Source of the DNA: Nakamurella sp.
Lineage (GTDB): Bacteria > Actinomycetota > Actinomycetes > Mycobacteriales > Nakamurellaceae
Assembly (NCBI GenBank): GCA_017848755.1
Contig: JAFIHI010000084.1
Coordinates: forward strand, 1-32,614
DNA length: 32,614 nt
Reading direction: 5' to 3'
Shown here: positions 1-7,266 of the stretch, in pieces
Layout: every line of letters starts with the position of its first letter
Numbering within the stretch: position 1 is the stretch's first letter
Notes under the pieces: generated by a model
The model's input: the letters and a program-made list of their open reading frames with translations, nothing else
Told to the model about the DNA's origin: nothing
Database searches by the model: none
Program-made: the position numbers and the translations under genes

Positions 1-1435
1 CCGCGGTGATGGGCGCGCCTGGCCGTTTCTGCTTCCGCGGGGTGCCCCATCCGCCGCCGGTGAGCCTGTTGACGGCGAAGACGATGGTCGCGAAGAGCAG
101 CGTGACGACCGCCAGGATCACGCCCATCGACGTCGCGTAGCCGAACTGCCCCTTGGTGAAGGCGGTCATGTAGAGGTCCTGGGACATGGTGAGCGTCTTG
201 TTGTTCGGGCCGCCGAAGGGGTTGAGCGCCATCATGTACACGAACGAGTCCAGGGCGGCAATGCCCAGGTAGATGTACGCGGTCTGGATGGTGTCGCGGA
301 TCAGCGGCACCGTCACCGATGTGGCGGTGCGGAAGCGGCCGGCGCCGTCCAGCCGGGCGGCCTCGTACACCTCGGCGGAGATGCCTTTGATCGCGGCGAT
401 GAACAGCACGGCGTAGAACCCGACGAAGCTCCAGATGATGACGAACATCGACGCCGCCATGGCCGTGCGCGGATCGCCGAGCCACGCGAAGTTCTGGAAG
501 TTCTTCAGGCCCACCGCCTGCAGCCCCCAGTTGAGGATGCCGGCCGATGGGTTGTACACCTGCGCCCAGATGATGCCGATGACGATGGCGGGCACCACGT
601 ACGGGAAGAAGGACACGACCCGGTAGAAGCTCGACGCGCGGATGCCGCGGACCGGGCCGCGGGACGGGCCGCCGACGGTGACCATGCTGGCCACGGCCAG
701 CGCCAGGACGATCGTGACGAGCGGCACCACGATGCCAAGCTCGATGCAGTTGACCAAGGCCTGCCGGAACTTGTCGTCGGTCCACAGCTTGACGTAGTTG
801 TCGATGCCGATGAAGTTCATCTTCGGCGAGAAGCCCTTCCAGTCCGTCATCGAGAAGTAGATGGCGCGGACGAAGGGGGCGAGCACGAACACGACGAAGA
901 TCAGCAGCGGCAGCCCGAGGAAAACGATCATGAAACTGACCTTGTCGAAGGTCAGGCTCGGGCCGGCGAGCGCGCGCCCGGCGCCGATGAGGCCGATGAT
1001 GCCGGCGATGACGAAGGCGTACCAGCCGACGGTGCCGCTGAGCAGGTCGGTGAAGGTCCGTGGCCCGGCGACGATCCACCAGGCGGCGCACACCATCGCG
1101 GCGAGCGCGGCGATCCGACCGAGCTTGGCCGCGGATCTCGTCATACTCGGGACGGTGAGCACGGCGATACCCGCCAGCAGCAAGATGATGCCGGCCACGA
1201 TGTCGACGAGAACCGCGTAGGCGGCGACGATTTCGCCGACCCCGTGCGCCGGGGTGTTGTAGTAGAGATCCCATCCGGTGCTGCTGCCGAACCACGGCAG
1301 CACCACCTGCGCGATGGCGAGGATGCCGCCGATCACCATCAGGATGGGGGCGAGCCGGCCGGCGCGGGCGGACGGCCCGACCGAGGACCGCTGCGGGCGC
1401 GACACGGGTTGGTCGATGACGCTGGACCGGGTCAT
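1..1435 (-). CDS. NgcF-like sugar ABC transporter permease with extra N-terminal membrane domain (3' end outside window)
   Basis: This is an inner-membrane permease of the MalF/UgpA class, likely importing an amino sugar because the upstream gene is an NgcE-like binding protein. Reading the minus strand from the ATG at 1435 gives about 478 codons with no stop before the window ends. The canonical permease part begins near residue 166. Its cytoplasmic EAA loop is clear near residue 356 (EAARLDGAGRFRTATSVTVP), the site that docks on the ATPase. Before it lie about 165 extra residues with four predicted membrane helices (about 28-49, 69-95, 103-122 and 133-155), which ordinary 300-residue permeases of this class lack. 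The second permease is presumably downstream, outside the window. The gene follows the binding-protein gene across a 125-bp gap holding two stem-loops. Family call is firm; the substrate is inferred. Confidence 0.9.
   Translation of the reverse strand, partial: MTRSSVIDQPVSRPQRSSVGPSARAGRLAPILMVIGGILAIAQVVLPWFGSSTGWDLYYNTPAHGVGEIVAAYAVLVDIVAGIILLLAGIAVLTVPSMTRSAAKLGRIAALAAMVCAAWWIVAGPRTFTDLLSGTVGWYAFVIAGIIGLIGAGRALAGPSLTFDKVSFMIVFLGLPLLIFVVFVLAPFVRAIYFSMTDWKGFSPKMNFIGIDNYVKLWTDDKFRQALVNCIELGIVVPLVTIVLALAVASMVTVGGPSRGPVRGIRASSFYRVVSFFPYVVPAIVIGIIWAQVYNPSAGILNWGLQAVGLKNFQNFAWLGDPRTAMAASMFVIIWSFVGFYAVLFIAAIKGISAEVYEAARLDGAGRFRTATSVTVPLIRDTIQTAYIYLGIAALDSFVYMMALNPFGGPNNKTLTMSQDLYMTAFTKGQFGYATSMGVILAVVTLLFATIVFAVNRLTGGGWGTPRKQKRPGAPITA
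1127..1149 (-). repeat. Dispersed CGAGTATGACGA repeat inside the permease gene
   Basis: The minus strand reads CGAGTATGACGA (1138-1149) followed by GATCCGCGGCC, coding SMTRSAAK in the extra N-terminal domain of the permease. It matches the copy at the menB start in 20 of 23 positions. Confidence 0.7.
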
Positions 1436-1457
1436 GCGGGATTCCTCACCATGCAAG

Positions 1458-1500
1458 GCACGGATCGGACGACCGTGTAGCGCGGTCGTCCGACCCGTGC
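1458..1500 (-). terminator. Stem-loop between binding protein and permease genes (distal)
   Basis: Two 18-nt arms (1458-1475 and 1483-1500) pair with a single mismatch around a 7-nt loop. The structure lies just upstream of the permease start on the minus strand. No T-tract follows, so it may be an attenuator or an mRNA-stabilising hairpin rather than a full terminator. Confidence 0.55.
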
Positions 1501-1520
1501 ATCTCGTGCCAATGATGGTA

Positions 1521-1550
1521 GATCAGACGTGACGGGCGTCACGTCTGATC
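1521..1550 (-). terminator. Stem-loop directly after the binding-protein gene
   Basis: Perfect 14-bp inverted repeat (1521-1534 with 1537-1550) separated by only GG, starting 10 nt past the binding-protein stop codon on the minus strand. Hairpins at this place in sugar ABC operons commonly keep the binding protein more abundant than the permeases. No T-tract is visible. Confidence 0.6.
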
Positions 1551-1560
1551 GGCCGGGCCG

Positions 1561-3060
1561 TCAGCTGGTGACGGTGATCTTGGAGACCGAGCTGTCGTTG
1601 GCCACGGTGTCCGTGATCTTCTGCAGGCCCTTGGTGAGGCCGGCAGCGTCGGTGTCGCCGGACAGGAACGAGTTCCACACGACGAGGCTGTCCGCGTTCA
1701 TGCCGTAGAAGTCGAAGAACTGGTAGTTGAAGATGTTGTTTCCGGCCGCCTGGAGCATGTTCGACTGCGACACCAGGGCGGTGGACCCGAAGCCGTCCGG
1801 CGGAACCGTGCCGGACACGATGGTCGGGGCGAGCCGGGTCTTGGCGAAGTTGGTCGCCGCCTCCTTCGACAGCATGGCGCGCATGAGCTCCTTGCCGCCG
1901 GCCGAGTTCGCCGCGGTGGACGGCACGATGTACGGCTCGCCGGCGCCGGCGCGCAGCGACTCGTAGGGCAGCTTCGGGGAGTCCGTGAGCACGAGCTCCG
2001 GAACGCCCTTCATCTTGAAGTCGGCCTTGGTCGCCTTCTTCATCTCGTTCTCGATCCACGAGCCGGACGGGTAGAGCAGGGCCTGCTGATCGTTGGACCA
2101 CTTGGCCTGCGCGGCGGTGAACTGGGTGCCGGCGCCACCCGGGATGAAGTAGCCATTCTTGACGCAGGTCTCCATGGCCTTGAAGATGCCCTGGATCGCC
2201 GGGTGCGACCAGCAGTCCGGCTTCAGGTTCTCCAGCGCGAGGCGGACCTCGTCGCCGCCCTCCTTGATGGCGCCGTCGATGGCGAACCACTCGTAGTAGG
2301 TGGCCGCCTCTTTGCCCCAGACGAAGAGGTACTTGCCCTTGGCCTTGGCCTTGGCACCGAGGTCGATGGCCTCGGCCCACGTCTTCGGAGGGGTCCAGCC
2401 GTTCTCCTCGAACAGCGAGCTCGAATACCAGACCGCGTAGAGGGTCATCACGTAGTTGATGGCCGCGAACTTGTCGCCGAAGGTGCCCGGGCCCTTGACG
2501 CCGCCGAACAGCGTGTCGGCGATCTTGGTGCCCTCGTAGTTGTTCGCCTCGAAGACCGAGTTCAGGTCCTCGAGCTGGTCGAGGATGGTGTTGATGGCGA
2601 TCAGGTCCGCACCGGAGTTGTCGATCAGGTCTGGCGGGTTGCCGGCCACGAACAGCGGCTGCAGCTCGGTGGCGATCTTGGTGGACGGCTTGACGTCGAA
2701 TGTGACGCCGTCGTTGTGCTTCTTGGCGACGTCGGCCGCGAAGGTGACGTAGTCGTAGCCGTAGCCGCCGTTGAAGATGACGGCGTTCACCGTGGATCCG
2801 GCCTTGAGGCCGAACGGATTCTCGGCGCTACCGCCGCCGGACGATGCGCTGCTTTCGCTCGACGACCCGCTACTCGATGACGATGACGAGCCGCCGCCGG
2901 AGGATGAGGAAGAGCTGGACGAGGAGGACGAGCTCGACGTTCCGCCTGCACCGCCGCCGGCACACGCCGCGAGCGCGCCCGTCAGCGGAACCAGCGCTGC
3001 CGTCGCAGCGGCGCCGCGCAGCAGAGTCCGCCTGTCCAGGCTCTTGGGTTCACTGCTCAT
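1561..3060 (-). CDS. NgcE-like N-acetylglucosamine/chitobiose substrate-binding lipoprotein
   Basis: Extracytoplasmic solute-binding protein of 499 aa. The N-terminus carries a twin-arginine motif (DRRTLLRG, R10-R11), a hydrophobic stretch and a lipobox ending at Cys33 (ALAAC), so it is predicted to be a Tat-exported lipoprotein. Residues about 41-76 form a long Ser/Gly linker. The mature domain shows features I associate with NgcE of Streptomyces: ENPFG at its start, GGYGYDY, then VAGNPPDLIDNSGA, AVWYS and YPSGSWIENE. That family binds N-acetylglucosamine and N,N'-diacetylchitobiose. The ATG at 3060 is preceded by AAGG about 10 nt upstream. It lies 32 nt after the SIS-domain gene, within the rpiR-sis-ngcE-ngcF operon. 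Substrate assignment rests on resemblance and context (GlcNAc kinase nearby); another amino sugar is possible. Confidence 0.88.
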   Translation of the reverse strand: MSSEPKSLDRRTLLRGAAATAALVPLTGALAACAGGGAGGTSSSSSSSSSSSSSGGGSSSSSSSGSSSESSASSGGGSAENPFGLKAGSTVNAVIFNGGYGYDYVTFAADVAKKHNDGVTFDVKPSTKIATELQPLFVAGNPPDLIDNSGADLIAINTILDQLEDLNSVFEANNYEGTKIADTLFGGVKGPGTFGDKFAAINYVMTLYAVWYSSSLFEENGWTPPKTWAEAIDLGAKAKAKGKYLFVWGKEAATYYEWFAIDGAIKEGGDEVRLALENLKPDCWSHPAIQGIFKAMETCVKNGYFIPGGAGTQFTAAQAKWSNDQQALLYPSGSWIENEMKKATKADFKMKGVPELVLTDSPKLPYESLRAGAGEPYIVPSTAANSAGGKELMRAMLSKEAATNFAKTRLAPTIVSGTVPPDGFGSTALVSQSNMLQAAGNNIFNYQFFDFYGMNADSLVVWNSFLSGDTDAAGLTKGLQKITDTVANDSSVSKITVTS

Positions 3061-3092
3061 TGCTGACCAACCTTTCGTTGGGATCCGGGGGG

Positions 3093-3893
3093 CTATCCCT
3101 CGGGTTGCTTGTCCCTTGGTGTGGGGGCCCCACGCTTGATGCGATTGCCGTAGGTGGCTTCTAACGCGCTGTTGTGCTCGTCTCCTTCCGGGATGTTCGC
3201 CGAGATGTAGACCGGCGGGGTCGAGCCATCGGCGGCGAGCCGGTCTGCCACACCGATGGTGAGCAATTGGGCGATGAACGCCGCCGTGATCGACGACACG
3301 GCGCCCACCTTCGCAGCGCCCACTTTTGCAGGGGCGCCGAGTTCGAGGGTGGTATCGCCGTACGGCGCGCGGTTGTCGATGACGATGTCCGCGATCTCCG
3401 AGAGTCGTTTCCCGGACGGGTGTTTCGGCGTCACTGCCCTGGTGTGCGCGAGGCTGGTGACGGCGATGACGCGGTGCCCGGCGGATTTCGCCGCGAGCGC
3501 CAGCCCGACGATCGACCCGTTGACGCCGGAGTTCGAGGCGATCACGAACACGTCGGCGGGGTGGATCGGGTAGAGCCCGAAGAGCTCCTCGACGACCGCG
3601 GGGTTGCGCTCGAGGCCCGGGCCGGACAGGTCGCCCGTAGCCAGGCTGCCGTAGAGGGCGAGATCGACGAGCCTGATCGCATTCGCCGGGATCAGGCCGC
3701 CGGCGCGCCCGGCGATCTCCATCGCGAACGCCTGCGAATGGCCGGTACCGAATGCCTGGATCACGCCGCCGGCGCGGATGCTGTCCGCCAGCATGTCGAT
3801 CGCGCCGTCCAGCGCGCCGCGGGATGCGTCGTCGGCAATGGCCGTGATCCGGGACATGACCTCGCCGAGGTACCGGGGAACGAGATCATGCAT
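3093..3893 (-). CDS. SIS-domain protein of the UPF0309 family
   Basis: Cytoplasmic sugar-phosphate-binding protein of 266 aa. A SIS fold is visible: VIQAFGTGHSQAFAMEIAGR near the N-terminus, FVIASNSGVNGS for the phosphate loop, and the family signature SGKRLSEIADIVIDN followed by APYGD. The ATG at 3893 overlaps the rpiR stop codon by 8 nt, indicating translational coupling; a longer upstream reading in this frame is only a shadow of rpiR. Related proteins are annotated as sugar isomerase-domain proteins. From memory, a Streptomyces member has been proposed to dehydrate N-acetylglucosamine 6-phosphate. With a GlcNAc kinase and NgcE-like transporter beside it, GlcNAc-6P is the natural substrate guess. 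A MurQ-type etherase role cannot be excluded, but the length and motifs fit UPF0309 better. Confidence 0.82.
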   Translation of the reverse strand: MHDLVPRYLGEVMSRITAIADDASRGALDGAIDMLADSIRAGGVIQAFGTGHSQAFAMEIAGRAGGLIPANAIRLVDLALYGSLATGDLSGPGLERNPAVVEELFGLYPIHPADVFVIASNSGVNGSIVGLALAAKSAGHRVIAVTSLAHTRAVTPKHPSGKRLSEIADIVIDNRAPYGDTTLELGAPAKVGAAKVGAVSSITAAFIAQLLTIGVADRLAADGSTPPVYISANIPEGDEHNSALEATYGNRIKRGAPTPRDKQPEG

Positions 3894-4866
3894 GGCTGGC
3901 GCCTTTCGATGCCGAACGCAGAGGAACATGGTGGTCGCGCGGCCGAGCGTGCGGTAGGGCCATTCGGCCCGCATCGTGTCGATGGTCGGAGACGGCCATG
4001 GCGGACGCGGCGAGCATGGTGGCGGCCTTGGCGAAGTTCTGCTGCGCGACGAGCAGGTACAACAGGTCCAGCACGAAGAGTTGGGCGTGCTTGGCGGCGA
4101 GATCGTCGGGCTGTAGGTACCCGTCGGGCGCGTACGCGACGAGGTTGGTGTCCGCCAGTGCGGCCAGCGGTGAGTTCGCACTGCCGGTGATCGCGATGGT
4201 GAACGCGCCGGTTGACCGCGCGAGCGACAGCGCTTCGATCGTCTCGTCGGTGCGGCCGGTGTTCGAGATGGCCAGCGCGACGCTGCCCGGTCGGAGGATC
4301 GCCGCGCTGGCCAACGCCGCATGGATCTCCGGCCACGCGTGAACCGGAATTCCGATGCGGTACAGACGGCCGGCCATCTCCTCGGCCATCACGCCGCTGC
4401 CGCCGATCCCGTAGATGTCCAGGTGGCCGCATGTCGCGATGGCCCCGGCAATGGACGTGATCTGTCCGAGGTCGATACCGTCGGCGGTCGCCTGCAGGGA
4501 CATGGTCTGCGCCATGAGCAGCGTGCGGAGCACCTGAGCGGGTGCGTCCTCGGGCCCGAAGGCGCGGCCGACATCGGCACGCCAGGAGTCGAGCGCACTC
4601 CCGCGCCCGACGTCCGCCGCCACCGCGACCCGGAACGGTACGTAGCCGGTGTAGCCGAGCAGCCGGCAGAACCGCGTCACGGTCGCCGGCGAGGTTCCGG
4701 CCTGCTTGGCGAGGTCGGTGATGGATAGGTCGATCGGGGCGGTGGGCTGATTCAGCAGGAGCATGGCAATCTTTGTCATGGCGGCGGGCATCTGTGGCAT
4801 CCGCGAGCGGATGCGTTCGTGCATGCGCGCTGCCGACGGTGCTTGATCCTGCGCTTCGATGGCCAA
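3886..4866 (-). CDS. RpiR-family transcriptional regulator (HTH + SIS)
   Basis: DNA-binding regulator of 326 aa. It has an N-terminal RpiR helix-turn-helix (ITDLAKQAGTSPATVTRFCR, about residues 49-68) and a C-terminal SIS effector domain (IYGIGGSGVMAEEMAGRLYR, then ALAISNTGRTDETIEA) expected to bind a phosphosugar. It is the first gene of the amino-sugar operon and is divergent from the kinase. The open frame begins with TTG at 4866; an ATG at 4824 (codon 15) is the alternative, and neither has a clear Shine-Dalgarno sequence. A TTGACA-type promoter and two ATTTTCACA boxes precede it, so autoregulation is likely. The ligand is probably GlcNAc-6P or a related phosphosugar, by inference from the neighbours. 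Confidence 0.88.
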   Translation of the reverse strand: MAIEAQDQAPSAARMHERIRSRMPQMPAAMTKIAMLLLNQPTAPIDLSITDLAKQAGTSPATVTRFCRLLGYTGYVPFRVAVAADVGRGSALDSWRADVGRAFGPEDAPAQVLRTLLMAQTMSLQATADGIDLGQITSIAGAIATCGHLDIYGIGGSGVMAEEMAGRLYRIGIPVHAWPEIHAALASAAILRPGSVALAISNTGRTDETIEALSLARSTGAFTIAITGSANSPLAALADTNLVAYAPDGYLQPDDLAAKHAQLFVLDLLYLLVAQQNFAKAATMLAASAMAVSDHRHDAGRMALPHARPRDHHVPLRSASKGASHA

Positions 4867-4867
4867 C

Positions 4868-4934
4868 TGTGAAAATCCATCTCATGATTGGGTCGATTTG
4901 TGAAAATGATTATCGCGTACCTGTCCGGTGTCAA
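4868..4934 (-). promoter_or_regulatory. Divergent control region between rpiR and kinase: promoter plus paired ATTTTCACA boxes
   Basis: On the minus strand a perfect -35 TTGACA (4929-4934) is followed after 16 nt by TAATCA (4907-4912). Downstream, the 9-mer ATTTTCACA occurs twice on the minus strand (4899-4907 and 4868-4876), 31 bp apart, about three helical turns. The first box overlaps the -10 region and the second abuts the rpiR start. This is a plausible RpiR operator pair; the assignment is inference. Confidence 0.45.
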
Positions 4935-4961
4935 TGTGTGGGCGGTATCGAAGTGATAACG

Positions 4962-6080
4962 ATGCTGATCGGCGTCGATGCGGGCGGTACCTCGACCCGC
5001 GCGGTGGTGCTCGACGGCACCGGCCGATGCCTCGGCGTCGGCACCGCGGGCGGGGGGAACCCGGTCTCCCGGGGGCCGGAGAGTGCGGCCGCGGCCGTCC
5101 GCGACGCGATTCTGGGGGCGCTGCCCGGGAGCCTGGGCGGCCCGGCGAACTCGACCGGCCCCGCACACCGCTCGGACGTCATGGCCGGACCGCCGATCCG
5201 TGCCGAGGTGGTCCTCGCCATGGCCGGCGCCCGCGCCTTCTTCGACCGGGACCGCGTGGTCGCCCACCTGGCGGAGATCGGGCTGGACGCCTTAATCACC
5301 GTAGAGCCGGACCTCCTGGCCACGTTCTGCTCCGGCAGCCCGGACCCCGAGGGGTACGCGCTGGTCGCGGGAACCGGGGCGGCGGCGGTGCGGGTGCAGG
5401 ACGGCCGGGTGAGCGCCACGGCCGACGGGCTCGGCTGGCTGCTCGGGGACGGTGGCTCCGGATTCTGGATCGGCCACCGGGTGGTTCGCGCCGCGGCGGC
5501 GGCCCTGGACGGGCGCGGCCCCGAGACTCGGCTCTCGGCAATGCTTCTGGACGAGGTAGGCCTCGCCGAGCACCTCGAGCGGGATGTCGAGGGCCGGCTC
5601 GCGGCGTTGCAGCACCTGGTGGACCGTCTCTATCAGGACCGGCCCGTGGAGCTGTCGCGTTTCGCGGCACTGGCGCTGCGGGCCGCGGATGACGGCGACC
5701 CGGTCGCGGTGTCGATCCTCGCAGGGGCGCGGGAGCGACTGGCGCAGACGCTGCGCGCGGTGCACCGGCGGGACGTGTCTGGCCCGATCGTTGTCGGCGG
5801 GGGCATCGCGCGTCGACTGCCCGGCCTCGACCGCGTACTGCTGGCGGCCATCGGCGGACCGGCTGTGCCCGATGTCGCTGACGTGCCCGATGTAGCTGAC
5901 GTGGCCGATGTAGCTGACGTGGCCGATGTGCGCCATGCTCCCGGGCCGGTGGTGGCCGTGCCCGACGGCACCGTCGGGGCTGCCGTGCTGGCCCTCCGGC
6001 GCGGCGGCATCGCTGTGGACCGAGCGGTTTTCGACCGCCTGACCGCGTCCGTGGCCGAAGCGCGCAGGCACACAAACTGA
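4962..6080 (+). CDS. BadF/BadG-family N-acetylglucosamine kinase
   Basis: Predicted ATP-dependent amino-sugar kinase of 372 aa in the ASKHA fold, converting imported GlcNAc to GlcNAc-6P in the cytoplasm. The phosphate-1 motif VDAGGTSTRA is at residues 5-14. Further family marks are VEPDLLATF, LVAGTGAAAV (phosphate-2), DGLGWLLGDGGSGFWIG and VVGGGIARRLPG near the adenosine site. The ATG at 4962 puts the phosphate-1 motif at the very N-terminus, as usual; the frame is open further upstream but is not needed. It is divergent from the rpiR-sis-ngcE-ngcF operon, completing uptake plus phosphorylation without a PTS. An 18-bp tandem repeat near the C-terminus inserts a run of VADV/VPDV units between the last conserved block and the C-terminal helix. 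It could phosphorylate another hexosamine. Confidence 0.85.
   Translation: MLIGVDAGGTSTRAVVLDGTGRCLGVGTAGGGNPVSRGPESAAAAVRDAILGALPGSLGGPANSTGPAHRSDVMAGPPIRAEVVLAMAGARAFFDRDRVVAHLAEIGLDALITVEPDLLATFCSGSPDPEGYALVAGTGAAAVRVQDGRVSATADGLGWLLGDGGSGFWIGHRVVRAAAAALDGRGPETRLSAMLLDEVGLAEHLERDVEGRLAALQHLVDRLYQDRPVELSRFAALALRAADDGDPVAVSILAGARERLAQTLRAVHRRDVSGPIVVGGGIARRLPGLDRVLLAAIGGPAVPDVADVPDVADVADVADVADVRHAPGPVVAVPDGTVGAAVLALRRGGIAVDRAVFDRLTASVAEARRHTN
5865..5930 (+). repeat. 18-bp in-frame tandem repeat inside the kinase gene
   Basis: Units 5871-5888, 5889-5906 and 5907-5924 (GATGTAGCTGACGTGGCC and variants) plus partial units at each end. The second and third units are identical. They encode repeated Asp-Val-Ala-Asp-Val-Ala/Pro, so length changes would keep the reading frame. 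Confidence 0.9.
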
Positions 6081-6113
6081 GACGCCGCCGCGCCCCGCTC
6101 CGGGAATTCGAGT

Positions 6114-6159
6114 GGGAGTCCTGCAGAGATTTCGTCCCCGTGAACTCTGCACAACTCCC
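6114..6159. terminator. Imperfect inverted repeat between convergent genes
   Basis: 15-nt arms (6114-6128 and 6145-6159) pair with two mismatches around a 16-nt loop, between the kinase (plus) and the HAD phosphatase (minus). Likely transcription end for the kinase; no T-tract on the plus strand. Confidence 0.45.
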
Positions 6160-6167
6160 GGTCGGCG

Positions 6168-6185
6168 AAAAAAGGGCCGGCGCCC
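6168..6185 (-). terminator. Rho-independent-like terminator after the HAD phosphatase
   Basis: On the minus strand, directly after the TAG stop, GGGCGCCGGCCC is followed by TTTTTT. The stem is short (GGGC/GCCC) but GC-rich, and a six-T run is rare in this genome, which favours an intrinsic terminator. Confidence 0.5.
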
Positions 6186-7115
6186 CTACTGCCCGCGGCG
6201 GCGCAGCGCCAGGCCGGCGACCACGGCGCCGCCCACCGCGCCCGCGCCGAGCACGCTGGGCACGCCGATCTTCACGGCCTTGCGGCCGGTGCGGAAATCG
6301 CGGATCCGCCAACCGCGGCGCCGCGCCGTCGCGCGCAGCGCCGAATCCGGGTTGATGGCCACCGCCGTGCCGACGACGGACAGCATCGGCAGGTCGTTGA
6401 TCGAGTCGGAATAGGCGGTGCAGCGCTTGAGGTTCAGCCCCTCGCGTGCCGCGAGCCCGCGCACCGCCGCCGCCTTCGCCGGCCCGTGCAGCAGGTCGCC
6501 GACGAGTCGCCCGGTGTACACGCCGTCGCGCGTCTCGGCGACCGTGCCCAGAGCGCCGGTCAGGCCCAGCCGCCGCGCGATCAGCTGCGCGAGTTCGACC
6601 GGCGTCGCCGTGACGAGCCACACCCGCTGCCCGGCATGCAAATGATTTTCAGCCAGGTTCCGCGTGCCCGCATAGATCTTGTCGGCCATCAGCTCGTCGT
6701 AGATCTCCTCGCCGAGGGCCACGATCTCGTCCACCCGGCGGCCAGCGACGAACGACAGGGCCACCGCTCGCGCGTCCGACGCATCGTCCATGTCCTCGCT
6801 GCCGAGCACCCGGAACTTGACCTGCCGCCAGGCGAACCGGGCGATGTCTCCGGTGGTGAAGTACTTCCGGGCGGCCAGCCCGCGCGCGAAGTGGAAGAGC
6901 GACGCGCCCTGCATCATCGTGTTGTCGACGTCGAAGAATGCGGCCGCCGTGAGATCCGTTCCGGGCGGAGGTTCCACCGATTCCGCGTGCGCCGCCTGGA
7001 ACGCGGCCTCGGCCGACGCGTCGCCGGCGATCTGTGCGCGCGCCTGTTCCGCTGTGTGATGCGGGGTATGCGACAGGGGAGCGGGCGTCGCCCACGGAAC
7101 GCTGTCCACGGTCAC
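6186..7115 (-). CDS. SerB1-like HAD-IB phosphatase with C-terminal membrane segment
   Basis: HAD-superfamily subclass IB hydrolase of 309 aa, resembling M. tuberculosis Rv0505c (annotated SerB1). All four motifs are present: I, DVDNT at 62-66 (nucleophile Asp62, acid/base Asp64); II, Thr169 in WLVTATP; III, Lys214 in GPAK; IV, SDSIND at 236-241. Residues 1-55 are a low-complexity extension, and the C-terminus ends in a hydrophobic Gly/Ala helix ([20 protein letters not shown]) followed by RRR, a possible membrane anchor. The GTG start at 7115 has GGGGAG immediately upstream. True substrate is uncertain: phosphoserine or a phosphorylated lipid head group are both possible for this subclass. 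It is divergent from the AMP-ligase-like gene and converges on the kinase gene. Confidence 0.85.
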   Translation of the reverse strand: MTVDSVPWATPAPLSHTPHHTAEQARAQIAGDASAEAAFQAAHAESVEPPPGTDLTAAAFFDVDNTMMQGASLFHFARGLAARKYFTTGDIARFAWRQVKFRVLGSEDMDDASDARAVALSFVAGRRVDEIVALGEEIYDELMADKIYAGTRNLAENHLHAGQRVWLVTATPVELAQLIARRLGLTGALGTVAETRDGVYTGRLVGDLLHGPAKAAAVRGLAAREGLNLKRCTAYSDSINDLPMLSVVGTAVAINPDSALRATARRRGWRIRDFRTGRKAVKIGVPSVLGAGAVGGAVVAGLALRRRGQ

Positions 7116-7266
7116 CTCCCCGGTCCGTCGGGCCTTTCCCGGATGAGCCTATGCGCCGCGACCCCGCACATGCGAAAGCCGACGCGCGTGCCGGGTCGGT
7201 GCGCGAGCCACGCGAGTCGATCGGCGCGTCCCTGCCGGAATCGCACATCCAGGCCATGATGAAGGT
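7116..7266. promoter_or_regulatory. Divergent intergenic region, HAD phosphatase / AMP-ligase-like gene
   Basis: 151 bp that must hold both start signals. I see no convincing TTGACA/TATAAT pair and no palindrome of note. Confidence 0.3.

Noticed and set aside
3894-4322. N-terminal extension of the SIS-domain frame to 409 codons
   Set aside because: The extra part overlaps rpiR in another frame and is unconserved; ATG 3893 fits the family start and couples to the rpiR stop.
4899-4916. TTGTGAAAATGATTATCG as a second Rex operator
   Set aside because: Only one half-site matches; the expected TTCACAA is missing at the right distance. The 9-mer recurrence fits an RpiR box better.
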